From Rhopalosiphum padi (Eukaryota > Arthropoda > Insecta > Hemiptera > Aphididae), in NCBI RefSeq assembly GCF_020882245.1, contig NC_083600.1, positions 5,208,001 to 5,272,000 of the forward strand: a stretch of 64,000 bases of DNA, written 5' to 3'. This document shows positions 35,541-49,520 of the stretch, piece after piece. A model generated the notes under the pieces. The model did no database searches. It was not told the DNA's origin and worked only from the letters and a program-made list of their open reading frames with translations. The translations under genes and the position numbers were made by a program. How positions within the stretch are numbered: position 1 is the stretch's first letter; each line of letters starts with the position of its first letter.

Positions 35541-37560
35541 TAATATTTTAAAATTATTAAAAGAACAAAGATTTTTATAAATGTCCCATCGCTTTGCCTA
35601 TAATAAATAGTCTGTTAATTTAATACGATAATACATTTTACATTTTGAAAAACTTTAAGTCTTTTCTCACAATTATAATGAGTATAATGACGTATATATT
35701 AGGTATAATATTATCTTAGTTTACTTTATAGTTTATAGCGTTATGGATAATTGTTATTGGACGCGTGAACGGTCAAATACGCGTATGTGTGGTTTGAACC
35801 TTGATTAAAACTTTGTAGACGATAAACAAAATATCTTAACTCAGAAACAATAATTATAAGCGTTGCTACATATACACATGTACACTATATTATATATTTA
35901 TAATATTAACCTGAAATAATGCAATATATTATATTATATTTGGGCATATACATATAGATAGGTAGAAATCTCATAACCGCAACGGCCACCAAAGTCGGCG
36001 GTGACTCTGTAGCCAAAACGATTTACGAAATGTCCTATAAACGACGAGAAAACACGTGTACTTATAAATCATGAGGTTTAGACCCAATTATTGTGAAAAG
36101 TTATACTTGTACGCGTATATGTACCATAGTATAATGTGTGTAGTGTATGTATAATACAACAGATATACGTGTCGTACACGCGTGTTGAGTAATAACCACG
36201 GCCGCGGCAGCAGCCGTTTCGTAACCACAAACCAGGTATACATTATAAGATTTGAAAGAAAAAAAAGTTGAACGCAGACGTGCAAGACACGCGGGGGCGA
36301 CAGGTATATATTATACATATATAATAAATTAACGTGTATATATATATATATATATATAAATGAAATCGTGAGCTCGTAAGGCAATGCCTCCCCCCACCCC
36401 ACTCATCGTTCACCGCACTGTTTGTATACACTCAGAATGTGCACACACACACACACACGTATAAGAATAGTACGACATAATATGCATGTCTGTGTACCCA
36501 TTATAAACGTGTAAATGCCATTCGATTATTATCGTACGGCGATTGTTATATTGCGCGCGCGCGCGGGTGTGTGTGTGTGTGTGTCTCGTGTACATGTATC
36601 TTACGCATGTATGTATCGGCGGAGGCCAAAGAGTCAACAATCTCCGTCGATCGCTCCCATTAGCCAGAAGTCGACCTTTACGTGTCATATTTTTTCAGCA
36701 AACGTTCAACAGCGTCGTTGGATTCCGCGACATTCGTGTATTGTGTGTATATATTATTATTATTATATAATGGTGTATATAAATATATATTACAATGAGC
36801 TATTATATTACTTGTACATTACTGTACAGTCCGTATAATGGTATTAATAGTGATATGACTTGGCCGGTAACGCGCGTTGTGTCATGACGTTATTATAACC
36901 GGTCGGGGTGCGATATTAATATGATTTTACCGCGTGTGAACGCGCACTACAAAATAATAAAACACAATAATATTGTGCGGGTAAAAAAATTACAATTAAT
37001 ATAATATTACTTTCGTAGTGGTGGCGTTTATCAGTACTTATACAGCGCGTATGGGGGGGAGGAGGGCACGGGAGTTTCGAAATAATAATAATTGGACACT
37101 GATACGGGTCATCCAGGTATAGTACTGCAGTGGTGTATTACTACAGCAGTCGTATATGGAAGCAGTATAAAAATATTATTATTGCGAACGCGCGTCCATT
37201 ATATATTTATATATTATATGATCAGAGACGTCCCGCAGAGTGGAAAACGCTAAAAAATTAATAAATACACATAACATGCCACTGACATTTCTCGGAAAAA
37301 CCTACATTGGCTACATATACCTACGCCGTGTACATGTATTATGTATATGTATATATTATTAGAGGTATTACATAAAATACAGCCGGACGGACGGCGACTC
37401 GGACCGAGAAAGTGTTTCCCAAAACATTTGCCTTCGCCGCGTTCGATATTGATCGGCGTATTGCGATCGATAATATTTGATAATTTATAGGCACTAAAAT
37501 AACGAAATCCATACGATTTCGTTGCAGGTATGGGCGCACACAATATTATATAGTAAGACG
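35541..37560. other. AT-rich then CpG-rich block (36.0-37.5 kb)
   Basis: The island contains (TA)n at about 36336..36358, GCGCGCGCG with a GT tract near 36560, G-rich GGGGGGGAGGAGGG near 37051, and CTGCAG at 37125. Possible regulatory island. Open frames overlap on both strands and are not supported. Confidence 0.4.
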
Positions 37561-40500
37561 TCTTAACTTCGAGTCTCCGTTTAATGTGTTTAGATCACTG
37601 CGAGATCTAAAATGTTTGTTATACATTATTCACGGGGAAAAAAAAATCGAAATAAAATCGAGTAGAAATTTTTAATTCCGGGTGCCTGCAGCGTGACATA
37701 ATATATTATTATTATAATAATATTATATACCTTGTGTTTACGATTCCAAGAAGAATATTATCCATGTATAATCGTGTGCCGTATTATTATTCATTGTTTA
37801 TACATTTCGCGTTTTGTTTTAGAAACTACTACATAATTGTGTAATGTACAAATCCGTTTATTTTCTAATCAAATACTATATATAGGTCTATATCAATGCA
37901 CAAGATTTATTATTCGCTATCGTAAAAAAAATCTAAATACACCGAATAGTATACGCTATAGTACTATATATATACGTATATACTGTTTATATAAAATATG
38001 CGTATAATGTGTATATAGGTACACAAAAACGAACGTATATAGATTTTAGTTTTTTGTGTATACGAACATGGGAAAGAAAAACAATAATAATTGTATTTTT
38101 TTTCGATGATGAGTTGATATCATCTGCGGAAATAGAAAGGAAGTGACGTGTGATGTTTTTACATTAAAAACGTTCCGGTAGAAGGTTATTGGTATTGGAT
38201 GATCAAGAATTGAAAAATATTACGGAAAGTCTTTCGGTCGACGGACAAACGTACGGAATACCTATAATATATATATCTAATATTCCGCGACAATCTATGT
38301 GCATTCATTTTGAGTTGGGTTGGGTCGATTCTACGAAAATGCCGTTGTCGCCGTAAATACGAGTGATTTGCGGGCGTTTATTTGTTATTAAAAAATTCAA
38401 CTACCTTCCATAATTTTACCATTTTTATTTTTATCGTTACATTGTATAGTTCTCATGGAGGGATTCTTCTATGGTTTTTATTTTTACCTTTTGAAACTAA
38501 TTTTATATTTTAAGCAACAATACAGTAATGTGCATTTTTATCGGATACAACGTTATCACATTATATTTACCAACGAGTAAGTAGGTACAGCAGGATATAA
38601 CTATATAAGATATATTATTTTACTGTAAAATAAAACGACATACAATTATTTTCCGTACGAGAACAATACCGTTTTCAATGCTTTATTTGTTTCACCGGGA
38701 TATGGTGTCCACAGACCGTTATTAGTAGGTATTCACAGACATATCGAAATATATTATTACATATATAATAATTTACTTTTACAAAATAAAAGAACCCTGT
38801 GCTGAGCAGTGAGACACGAGCACATAACAATAATTAGGAGTAGGATGTTTATGATTTTATGTATAATTTAATTTGAGTCAATGGTGAAACAAAACGCCGC
38901 AAGTAAGAATAGGGACAAATTTTTTAATTTAGAATAATTTAAAAAATTTATTTTTGTATTAAATCATATTTTTAAGTTTGGGGAAATATCTTAAGTAATT
39001 GTCATTTTTGAAAATATTTTGTAAATTTTTCCTTTTCTTTTATCCAAGAAATATGAATAAAAATTAACAAAATTTGACAAAAAAAATATATTTTATTTTA
39101 TTTACTGCAGTTTTAAATTTTTAATTACTATATCAATCTCATAATTTTATATTGTTAGTTCGTTACTTGGACATAATTGCAAGTGGGTCGAACGTGCGTG
39201 CGCTAGCATAATCGACACTTTATGCCTGAAATCAAACCATAATAAAGCAGTAATTATATAATAATAATAATATGTAAATCGTGTAATATTATAGAAGTTA
39301 TAATAGCTATATAGATTATTATCATGATAATTATAATATCAAATAAATATATATATATATGAGAGCAAATTGAATAAGAGTTCCGAAAGTTTGTCATTGG
39401 ACATGCTACAACGAATATAGTATAATAAAATAAATTATAGTAATGTATATATGTATATAGTATATACATAGGTACCTATTTCATATTTGTAGATATAAGC
39501 ATTAGATATAGCTACAGGGTTATTATGTTTACGTAAACGGATCGATTTGATGAAGTCTATCGTCTTGTTACCAGGAAATTAACATTATAACTTCAGATTC
39601 AATTTTTGTGCGATCCATTTGTAATTAAAATATTATAAATTTTGATATGAGATGATGATGATAAAATGTTAAAAATACTATATAATTATTTTCAAAATGA
39701 AAAATTATGCTGTTAATACTCTAGAGTCTAGAACGTTAATAAACTATTTTTTTTTATATATATTATGATCTGGAGTTAAACATTCAGGGCCATGTGCAAA
39801 ACATGAATTTATTGAAAAAAATATAAATAATTTCTTTACGATTTAAAACCATAGTTTACGTGAGAAACGGTCACCTGTGCAATGCATAATATGTGAATAA
39901 TATTGATAATGGTTATTTATTTATTTTTTATTATAGCGTATAATATTTAAGTATGATTTAAATATTTGTATTTAAATTATTATATATTATATAACGCATA
40001 ATCAAATATTGATATTCACTATTCTATACACTCAGTTTAGATATTATTAGATATGTAATATATTTATGTATGTATATGTATATATATACCTATTAACATT
40101 ATAATAATATTATATGCGTATACATATTATACCCAATCCACATGCCAACCACCATCATCTCGTCCATCATGTCGTGATGTCATTGATTTGTTATCGTGTG
40201 TCGATTAATAATTAATAAAACAGCTGATTGTCAGCGGTCACCCACCATTGTTATCCATGCAGAGATTTTAGCTTGAAAAAATAAAACCAAAAAAAAAGGT
40301 CTCGTGAGAAAAAAACTCTGTGACCAGAGTCACTCGCTTATCACCATCATCCTGTCTCCCCGGCGTTATTCATTAACTTTTCATAAAAAAGGTCTATTCG
40401 TTTTTTTTATTATTATTATCCCCAATAACTGTTTGTCGATAAATTTATTCGGGTTCTTTAAATATCAGATTATTGCATCCCCGACCCTCCCATCACTGAA

Positions 40501-41852
40501 ATTATCAATTTATTTGATAATATTGTTTTGTATTTCAGATGTGTATTAGATACCTATTTATTACTGTACAATTCAGTTAGCTGTGTCATTATCATATAAA
40601 TAGATTATAAATATTAAATAATAATAATAATAATATATATAAATTATATTTTATAATATTTTTATTTTATTTAATAGGTTTTGAATAGTAATCCAATTAA
40701 GCTCCAATTGCTTGAGACATTTTTGGTTTTTATTTTTATTATTTCGCGTTAAATCAATACATAAAAACAAACAATTTCATGGATTGCCATTTTTTTCTAG
40801 AGCTCATTATGTAAAAGTAAAACAATTCAAACACGTTACTTTTTTTCTAATTATTCGAATCAAAGTAAGTAATGTCGTAATAAACGAATAAAATACCAAT
40901 TATTTTCGTAAAAACGTATTAAATAACACATTTAAAAGATCCTATGATAGATAGCTGAACATTTATTGTATAAATTACACAAATCCGTATGTTCTTTAAC
41001 TGGTTATAAAAAGGCGACCAACTGTAATTATTTTCAAATGTTCTTTTTACACGATGCAAATCACGAACTTGTAAAAATATAAATCAACCAAATACATAAA
41101 TCGATTTCGGTTTTTTTAATACCTCGGAGTTGAACTGAACAATATAATCGAATTTGAAATGAATTCGTGTATATATAATTGATAAACTTTATTAGAATTT
41201 TTTACGATACAACCTATAAAATACTCTAATACTATATAGGTACTATAAAACATAAATGAGTGTAACAACGTTACGTTTTAACTATTATATTATAGTATTA
41301 TATCACCTAATGAATGCTATTATCAAATAATGGACGGGTTAATTAGTTTACTGTATACTTATGGGTTTCTGTATATTATTATACATATGATGAGATCGAT
41401 TTGATATCAGTTTAATATTATTACATGTGCGCATTATACTATAAATAATAGTATGGTTTATGCTGTATATATGTTGACAGTGTTGAACATTTTAAACTAA
41501 AAATGTGTGTAAATATCTTTCAACAATTCCAAATGGGTGTGGCTAGGGTGATACGCATATCTGTATATACGCACACTCGCAAATCTATGCATCAGAGATC
41601 ATACTTAAATATTTAAATATTTATAATTTATAATAAAGAAAAGTTCACTCGTTCGGATACTAAAAGCTCCAATAACCATTGGCTTATTTATTTTCATTGA
41701 AAATGCAGCTATAGAACCGAGTTTTGTAGGTCACATCGCATATTTTTATATAATATTATAAAATATTATTATAAGAGTCTTGGTTAGGTTTGGATCAATG
41801 CTAGACCTTATCCCAGTACCCCTTCCATCTCTATCTGTGGGAATATGTTATA
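37561..41852. other. AT-rich noncoding
   Basis: No gene, RNA or element recognised. CTGCAG at 37686 and 39105. Confidence 0.55.
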
Positions 41853-42358
41853 CAGTGAGTTCCACTTAATGTGATCAGATTGGATCAGGTCATTTAGATT
41901 CTATTAACCTGTTGATTCCGTGAAAAATATTTTTAATTATTCCTTATTATTAATTATTATACTTAAAAATGTAATTAAGATAAAACACATTCGTCATTAC
42001 ACACTAAAACATGAAATAAAAGTGCAATTATAAAATAAAGAAACTATCAATAATAAAGCTTTCACATGGGCGTCGCCTAATAATTATTAATGTTCCATGT
42101 TAATCAAAAATTAAATAATATCTTCAGCTCTGATTTTGACTGTTTGAAGCTATATAAAATCCATAGAAGTTTTCATAAAACTCCAAAGTGACTCGATTAA
42201 AACTAAAACACATAAAACTGCAATACCAATACACGATAAATCAAACATTACAAATATCATATAGGTTATATAGGTATTGTAATTTGGTTTAGGTTTCTAA
42301 TTCTTTTTCATTCAAACCTATTTGATAAGCCAGTGATCACATTAAGCGGAGTTCGCTG
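41853..42358. mobile_element. TA-flanked nonautonomous DNA transposon (Tc1/mariner/pogo superfamily style)
   Basis: The left end CAGTGAGTTCCACTTAATG continues into TGATCA. The reversed right end CAGCGAACTCCGCTTAATG continues into TGATCA. By eye 21 of the first 25 bases agree. Both sides are flanked by TA (41851..41852 and 42359..42360), the target duplication of the superfamily. The 506-base interior is AT-rich, without an open frame over 60 codons, so the element must depend on a transposase elsewhere. The superfamily follows from the TA target site. The family is not identified. Confidence 0.8.
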
Positions 42359-42360
42359 TA

Positions 42361-43860
42361 TATAGGTATAATAATATACTCCGAAAATCGTCGAGTTTGT
42401 GTATATAATATCGCGGTTACACCGTGGCGGATTAATTTAATATCGTATACATGGGTTTATATAGTTATACGCACCCGTCGCCTATGACCTAAACGATGAA
42501 CAATATGACACGCACGGCAATAAAACAAAAATGTGTACACCGGGACACCTAAGGGCAAATCCGTTAATTGGGTCCTACTGTAGTACTGTGCGTGGGTTAA
42601 ATATGTCCGTCGAGTGCAGTGCGGGGGGAAACCATTATAAATAAATCGACGGCCGATCAGTGGGAGGGTAGATGACGTATGTGTGTCATAAAGTTCAGTG
42701 TATGACTTTTACTGCTGCGGCTCGCGTCGTCATCGTCGTCGTCCCTCGAGTTGTTGTGTATATAATTATATATATATATATATATATATAATGTGTGTGT
42801 GTGTGTGTGTATTTATCACGTTTATACGATGCGCAATATGGCGGGGTCGTTAAAAAATATGGACTTGAAAACAAAAAAAAAAACACTGAAATCTAACCGT
42901 CCCGCAGCCGTCGGTGTATACGCACTGATGGCTATGAAGGGAGAGGGCGGAGAGGACCCGAAAAAGTCTGCGGCGACGGAATATCGGAGTTATTATAATA
43001 TACATCATCGTATAGTAATAATAATCGGTCGCCGCCGGTGCAAGGAATATGTACGGTGTTTGACACGCGATTTAAATTTTTTCGCACCGGACGGTAATAA
43101 ATAACGTTTGCGACGAGGTCGGTCAATTAAAAACTTTGTTTATCGACAATCTTGTGTGCGCTCGTCATGTGTGTGTGTGTGCATCGGATGACGCACCATA
43201 CAAATAGATAGATGTAGCTCGCAGTTGACCCGCCGTTTGACATAATATTATATTATCGCATTATTGTACATAATAATATGGTTGGTGTGCGATGACTGCA
43301 GGCACGAGACCTCGCCGAAGAGACGTTGACCTCTCCGGCGGTGCGAACGACAAATTTTTTTTTTCCTGTGGAAACGTTCATCATTACGGAAAACCGAATA
43401 ATACCCAAACCCATTAAGAATCGAGACTCGAGAGAGAAAGATACCCACCCCACCTATACAAAGGTATATATGTATCCGTGTGCATTGCCGTCTGCGCATA
43501 ATCACGCATATATTATTATTTATTATATCACAATCTATTTTAATGCATATGTGACTGTTATGCGGTTGAATAAATTACTTAAATATCTCAGCGATTCGAT
43601 ATAGCACAAGTGACGTATGAAGGTGTTGACGAAACAAATATTATCGATCTACTCGTCGAGTTTGTTTTTAGAGCCGGCGACAATAATAATAATATTATGG
43701 TCATCAATCATCACATGTAATATGGACGACCCCGCTAAGTTTAAGAGGATTGCAAAATATGGTCAATTATATTTCGACCAAAATGTATACCTATCTTTTG
43801 TCAATCATACCGACGGACCTAGTCATTCGATTATATACTTTTGAAAACCGATGTGAATTG
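42361..43860. other. CpG-rich intergenic block
   Basis: GC-richer, with the compound microsatellite at 42766. A 103-codon plus frame (42793..43104) begins in the GT tract. Its internal ATG at 42829 or 42838 would give a Lys-rich peptide (MAGSLKNMDLKTKKKTLKSN...) without a recognised domain. Probably composition-driven. Confidence 0.4.
42766..42810. repeat. Compound (TA)n(GT)n microsatellite
   Basis: About 12 TA units pass directly into about 10 GT units, at the edge of a CpG-rich block. Confidence 0.95.
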
Positions 43861-46600
43861 TTTATTTCGTCTTATTGAGTACGTTCAGGCCTGCACTTTA
43901 CCAAATTTCGTTACCCGACTTTTATAAATTTGGTTTGAATATTTAAAATTTCATAAATTTTATACAAGTATTGGTTATTGGAAATTTATACCAACAGTCT
44001 TTAAATGTGGCCCAGTAGACTTGAAGTAGACACATTATTAGAAAATTAAAACCATTTTTCACTTTTCAGATGTTATAAATCGTTAGGTCTATTGGCGGCA
44101 ATGACAAAAAGTACATACCCACAAATGAGAATATATTATTCTTATTATTCTTTATCGTACACGCGCGAGTATCCGTGATGGGATATGCACGCGCACCACT
44201 ATTTCTTTTACACTACTATCACACACATTAATGATAATTTACTACGCACACATTTACAAGACCCGCATACATGCACTCAGAAAAATACCTATATCGAACT
44301 CCTTGAAAATTTCCCGTTTGCAAGCCCCTTAAATATAAGTTTGTTTCGTAGAATTTTGTCATATTACGTAGTAAGTTATAATAAATTGGCACATTGTTTG
44401 TACGCTTGGTGTAATATAAATTATAATAATACTTATCAAACTGACCTAAAATACATTTTGTGTTTTCCCGATAAGAGGTTGAATAAATTCTTCATAGAAA
44501 AAATATCCTGTTTGTTGTTATAAACTTGTGATACACTGCACTATTGAGTTCAGTCATAATATTTCAACTTTCAATTAAATGAACAAATAACGATCGTAAC
44601 GAATTATACAAATCCAGCGATAAAGTTCCAACGTAAATAACACAATTTATTATGTTGATACTTTAAATTCTAATAAATATGTTACGTATATTATCATATA
44701 ATATAATATTTTTATGATTTAAACTTGAATACATAATATAGTGAATATCTATGAAAAATTTAAAAAAACATCCCGTCAATCAGACGGGTAAAAATCATTA
44801 AATATACTTAATATTTTAATCAATTAGCTGTATATAATATTTTCTTTGGTGTACCTGCTAAAAATATATTAATATCAAATAGATCCTGAGGGTATGAGAG
44901 ATAAATATAGAGAGTATAAAATAATAAGCAGGTTATCGCTGATCGGAGTAGTTTGAAATTCGTTCTAGAATAGTATTTATATGCTTTAAGGTAAACTAAC
45001 CATTAACACTACAAAGTTAAAATAAATTAGTTCATTAACGAAGAACGCGCGCGTGTAGGTACCGATACAATAACCTCGTGTGCGTTCCAATCTAGTCTAA
45101 ATCTTTGAAGCCTACTAATGTTTACATTTAACAATTATTTGCTGGAATCCGAAATCAGACGGCTGCATAATGTTTACAATTTAGGTCAATATTACGTCAT
45201 GACATTACAAATTAGCTTTATAGACACAACACACAAACGGTGAAAATGAAAATAGAAATAGAAGATTAATAATAATAATAATAATAAGAGGAATAATTGA
45301 TCAATCACAGCTGATATATGGGATACTGTCATCATATTATACTAAATAGTGAATATCGATAGAGCAAAATAAAATTGATTTGTATTTACTATATATATAG
45401 TATATGTAGTATGACATTGTGACAAATATAACTTGTTGACGTGTAGTTAATACAGCTGAAAAAGTTTTAAAAATAAAAAAAAAATAATCGAAACTGTTAT
45501 ATTATTTTCCGTCTAAGACAATCAATGCCCTTGACCCTTTGAAAAACAATCAAACACCATTGAGCCTGAGCCCTATAACACGACCTGTAGTGATTTGATT
45601 AGGAAGAAATAATACAATTAAAACATTCTCGAACGTCCTGTGTATATAAAGTGTAGTTGGTACCTAATTTGAATGTTTCGAAACAGATTTATTACTGTTT
45701 TTTTTTTTTATTATTATTATTCTATGCATATCGGTCTTGTCCGTTCGATATTTCGCAAACGGACAGACGGATTTGTCTCGTTGATTTCCGAGACCTTGGC
45801 TTATTCGAATTTTCCCCTTGTGCGTACCACTATATTGACGGTTATGCATTGTCTTTCATCCAGACTTTCGAAACGATCACAAAAAAAGTTATCGAGGGAT
45901 CGTTTTAGCATGTCACTCTGTGGTCGGGGTCATAGTGTCGTCGTAAAATATTTGAGATCGAAATTAAATTACCTATTGAATATTATGTTAATGTAGATTG
46001 TTAAAAATGATGATGTAATTCGTATAAATGACAATACGTTAGGTATAAACTTGTGTATATAAATATTAAATTATACCTATGTCGTAACGTTCTTTTACAG
46101 TACCCGTATACCTAGGTGAGGTAATTTATTGGAAAACTGTTGGTTTGTACTTCATGCTATTGTATAAATCATCTTAAAAAGTTACTATTATCGAATTTTA
46201 CGAAAAAAAGTAGAATATGATTTTCCGAACATCGGAAGTTTTATTTATTCCCATGGTCTGATAACTGATAATATTGACATATTTGGACCGTAATATAATA
46301 TATACTTACATAAATAATAAATTTTGTTATTCAATAGATTTTCCAATGGATCACTTTCTCTATAAAACTATTATGCATAATATATATTATTATCGTTTTT
46401 ATAAAAGAATAAAATTATTGACTAATCTTCAATAAAAAAAAAAAAAAAATCGATTTTTTACACAACCACACAGGAACACTATATTGGTGCCTTTAATTAT
46501 ATAATCCCACCATGTTTAAGTGTATAAGTATATTTAATATTGTAATTTTGTAAAATCTTATGTACCGATTTATTTAATTTGCCTACAAACGATCGATTAT
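43861..46600. other. AT-rich noncoding with two open frames of unknown status
   Basis: 44185..44523 (+) and 45657..45996 (+, two frames open) are long for AT-rich sequence but have no recognised similarity. Nothing else is seen. Confidence 0.4.
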
Positions 46601-48780
46601 AGTCAAAAACGTGTGTTGGAATCCCCATAGTGGTTTAACTCACGTTTCTGCTAATGCGAATGCAATTATATTAATGGAGACGAATATTTGTAACAAAAGT
46701 AAAACAAATAAATAAAAACGAAAAGGAAATGCGGTCGTCCCAAACTTCCAAATAATATACTAAATTACTCGCGTCGGACAGTAAAAAAATATACATTTAC
46801 CGGTATAGCGGTGGCGTATAACAAAAGCGAAAGTACGTTTTTTGTTATAATAAAGCTTGATCGAAGCACTCCCCCCGCCCTCACGTCATGGCAAAACAAC
46901 CAAGGTTCACCCCACGCCGTTCTATATACCGACAAAACTTCACTGCCGTGTCCTATGATACGATTCTTGTGGAATCCTCAGTCCCCTCCATAGTTCGCAT
47001 CCTACTTTAGAGACACGAGTTCATGATCGTTCTGTAAACATATATTATATAACACGTTAATTTATTGAAAAATGCAAATGTACGTATATAGGTATTATAA
47101 TCGTCACACGTCGAGCGCCTCGCACGATGGCGCTTGGCTGGGCTAGAGAGCATTTAAAAACATTATTATGTCGTGTTCAAAAACCGAACGGACGGATGTC
47201 GTTTGGACGTCGCACCCATCAAAAAAATATGTTTCCTCGAAAAACGCGTCGTCTAAAAATCCCATGTAAACGTCTGCAGAGCATATATTCAACTACAGCA
47301 GCTATATAATATACAGTTACAACCTATATATATATATATATACGTACGTAATATTATTATATATATATCAGCAGGTGCCACTGTGGCACTGTACCAGTGG
47401 TGTGCGCGAAGGGTGTATAAAAAAATGATAAACACTGACGTTTTGATTTATTTACGGGCGGCGACCGAGACGGTGTATTTTATTTTATTTTTCTCTCAAT
47501 ATACACCGGAAGACCTTCACCCCGTGTGTACAGTCGCACGCACTAACACGTATATAATAATAAGGGACCGTTGCCGTCTCGAGGCGTAGTAGTACAGATA
47601 CTATAATCTATGAGTGTGTCTGTGCTTGTGTGTGCGTTTGCGTATACGTATGTGTGTGGGCGTGTGTAAGTATATGTATGTGCACGTGAATATATACATA
47701 TACAACATACGAGTTTTTGAGGTTGGGGGAGACCATGACCGGGCGCTCTCGCCAGACTCGTTCCAAGGTCCTCTCTTCCCCACCTGTCATTACCAGATTC
47801 CGCCCTGAGACTTGAAAGTTGTGTGTGTGTGTGTGTGATTGAGTGTCGGAGAGACCGGTTCGGGTCTGTATAGATAGGCAACGAGGCACATTTCGATGCG
47901 AATTATATTCTTTAGAATTTTTTAGCGGCATCGGAAAACGAATTAAAATTTCTAAACACTATAATCATTCAATTGTGAAATTTTAAAACGACACTCGATG
48001 CGTTCAGCTAGAGACGACTGGAGCACATTATATAATATGCATACATAAATTACGATAATAATATATTTATTTATGTATTTATATATTTTACATCCCGGTC
48101 GTACAGTAATAGCTAATGGCTATACAGAGATATATAATAGAGAAAATTAGCATTTAAACCAATTTTTATAATTATATAGTACACTTTTTTCTCACAATAA
48201 TGTACATAATATAATTGTTTGGTGACTTAGCGTCAAAAAAATGAGGTTCTACCAGATCAGAAGAACGCTAAAAACAAAATGTGACATATATTCGTTCAAT
48301 TAAAATATAATACATCATTAAGTTAAAAGAAAAACTTAATGACTTATTAATGCGAAACGAATTGTAAGTTAGAGAAATTAAATATAATTATTATTTATTA
48401 AATTGTTCGCCAATGAGCCTAAAGACCCTACGACGACCGAACCAAATTTGTGACTTTACATGTGTGACAATAATTTTAGTGACACAAACTTAAACAAACA
48501 CGTATTTATGATGGAGTCATCTCATTTTTAAAACAGCAAGTAGGATCGCCTAATTTATTATATTTTCAGCATTTCTTGTATAAACGTACACCGAAAAAGT
48601 CACTTTCTTCAACACTTGTAACAAATTAATAATATATATCTATGGTACTAATGACTGATAAATGTATTTTAAATTCCTCGTTCTAGGGAAATTAAATTCG
48701 ATTAAAATGTATATTGTTGTTTTATATTTTTATAAAATTTGACCTGATGTTTTAAAACCAAAAATAAAACCTCAAAAATT
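46601..48780. other. CpG/GT-rich block then AT-rich
   Basis: 46.7-47.95 kb contains GT/CA tracts, CTGCAG at 47274 and the weak MITE candidate at 47393. 47.95-48.78 kb is AT-rich and empty. Confidence 0.45.
47393..47546. mobile_element. Possible decayed MITE with CAGTGGTGTGCG end
   Basis: The left CAGTGGTGTGCGCGAAGGGTG has hAT-like style. The right CGCACGCACTA is only a partial inverse. Just upstream is a small palindrome GTGCCACTGTGGCAC. Weakly supported. Confidence 0.15.
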
Positions 48781-48994
48781 GTCGTTGACTATATTCGAAT
48801 ACTCGGTTCAGTCGGTTCGACGATTTTCGATCGACTGCACAGTGCACATGGTCTCATAAAATGTGTTCTGTACATTAATATCGGACGAGCATTAGATTGA
48901 GTTAATCTAATGCGAGACATCGTTGTTCTCGTCTCGTCCCCATTCCGAAATACATAGATGTTAACGCCTTTCGGTTTTCCGTGACGAGAAGATA

Positions 48995-49414
48995 TCACAT
49001 TATACTATACAAAATAAAACAAACCGTATTTCTTAGTTCTTCCATCCGGTCGCCACCGTGCACGGAAGTCTCTGACGCGCACGGGCCCTCGTCCGTCGAA
49101 CCGTTCAACGAAAACGTTTTTTTTTCCCGACGCGCTGCGGCCTTCAGACGTGTTTCTCGTAACCGGACCGTCTCGTCGTCGTTGTCGCGTATATCCGCTG
49201 CCGCCGACGTCGTTAAAAATACATCGTCGCCGCCCAGGTAATCCGTCGTCGATAATAATATTATTATTGTAACAATATAATTATTGCAGTGTTTTCCTAG
49301 ACTCGAATTATCGAGATAACGTTTATCGAAACGCGTTCGCGCGAAAATGGTTTCTGAAAACTCCCAAAATCCGATCGGCCTCCATACCATAATAACATGA
49401 TCGTTAATCGTCAA
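48995..49414 (-). other. Unrecognised 139-codon minus-strand open frame in a CpG-rich block
   Basis: The C-terminal half (about 49240 down to 49020) is charged and protein-like: AAADIRDNDDETVRLRETRL, KAAARREKKTFSLNGSTDEG. The following AATACG|GTTTGT could act as a splice donor on this strand. The plus strand is open over the same bases (48981..49241) and ends at CCCAG|GTAATC, also donor-like. Because both strands are open in a CpG-rich segment, coding status is doubtful. No family recognised. Confidence 0.15.
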
Positions 49415-49520
49415 CAGTACAATAACAAGCGACTATTTTCTCACCAGACCATAGATATGCGCAGAATTTTGTAGTGTCAGGTGAAGCATACGTTTTTAAC
49501 CGGCCCTACAGAAGATGCCC

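Noticed and set aside
35785..35805. GGTTTGAACC resembling a tRNA T-arm
   Set aside because: Simple palindrome without an acceptor stem or A box.
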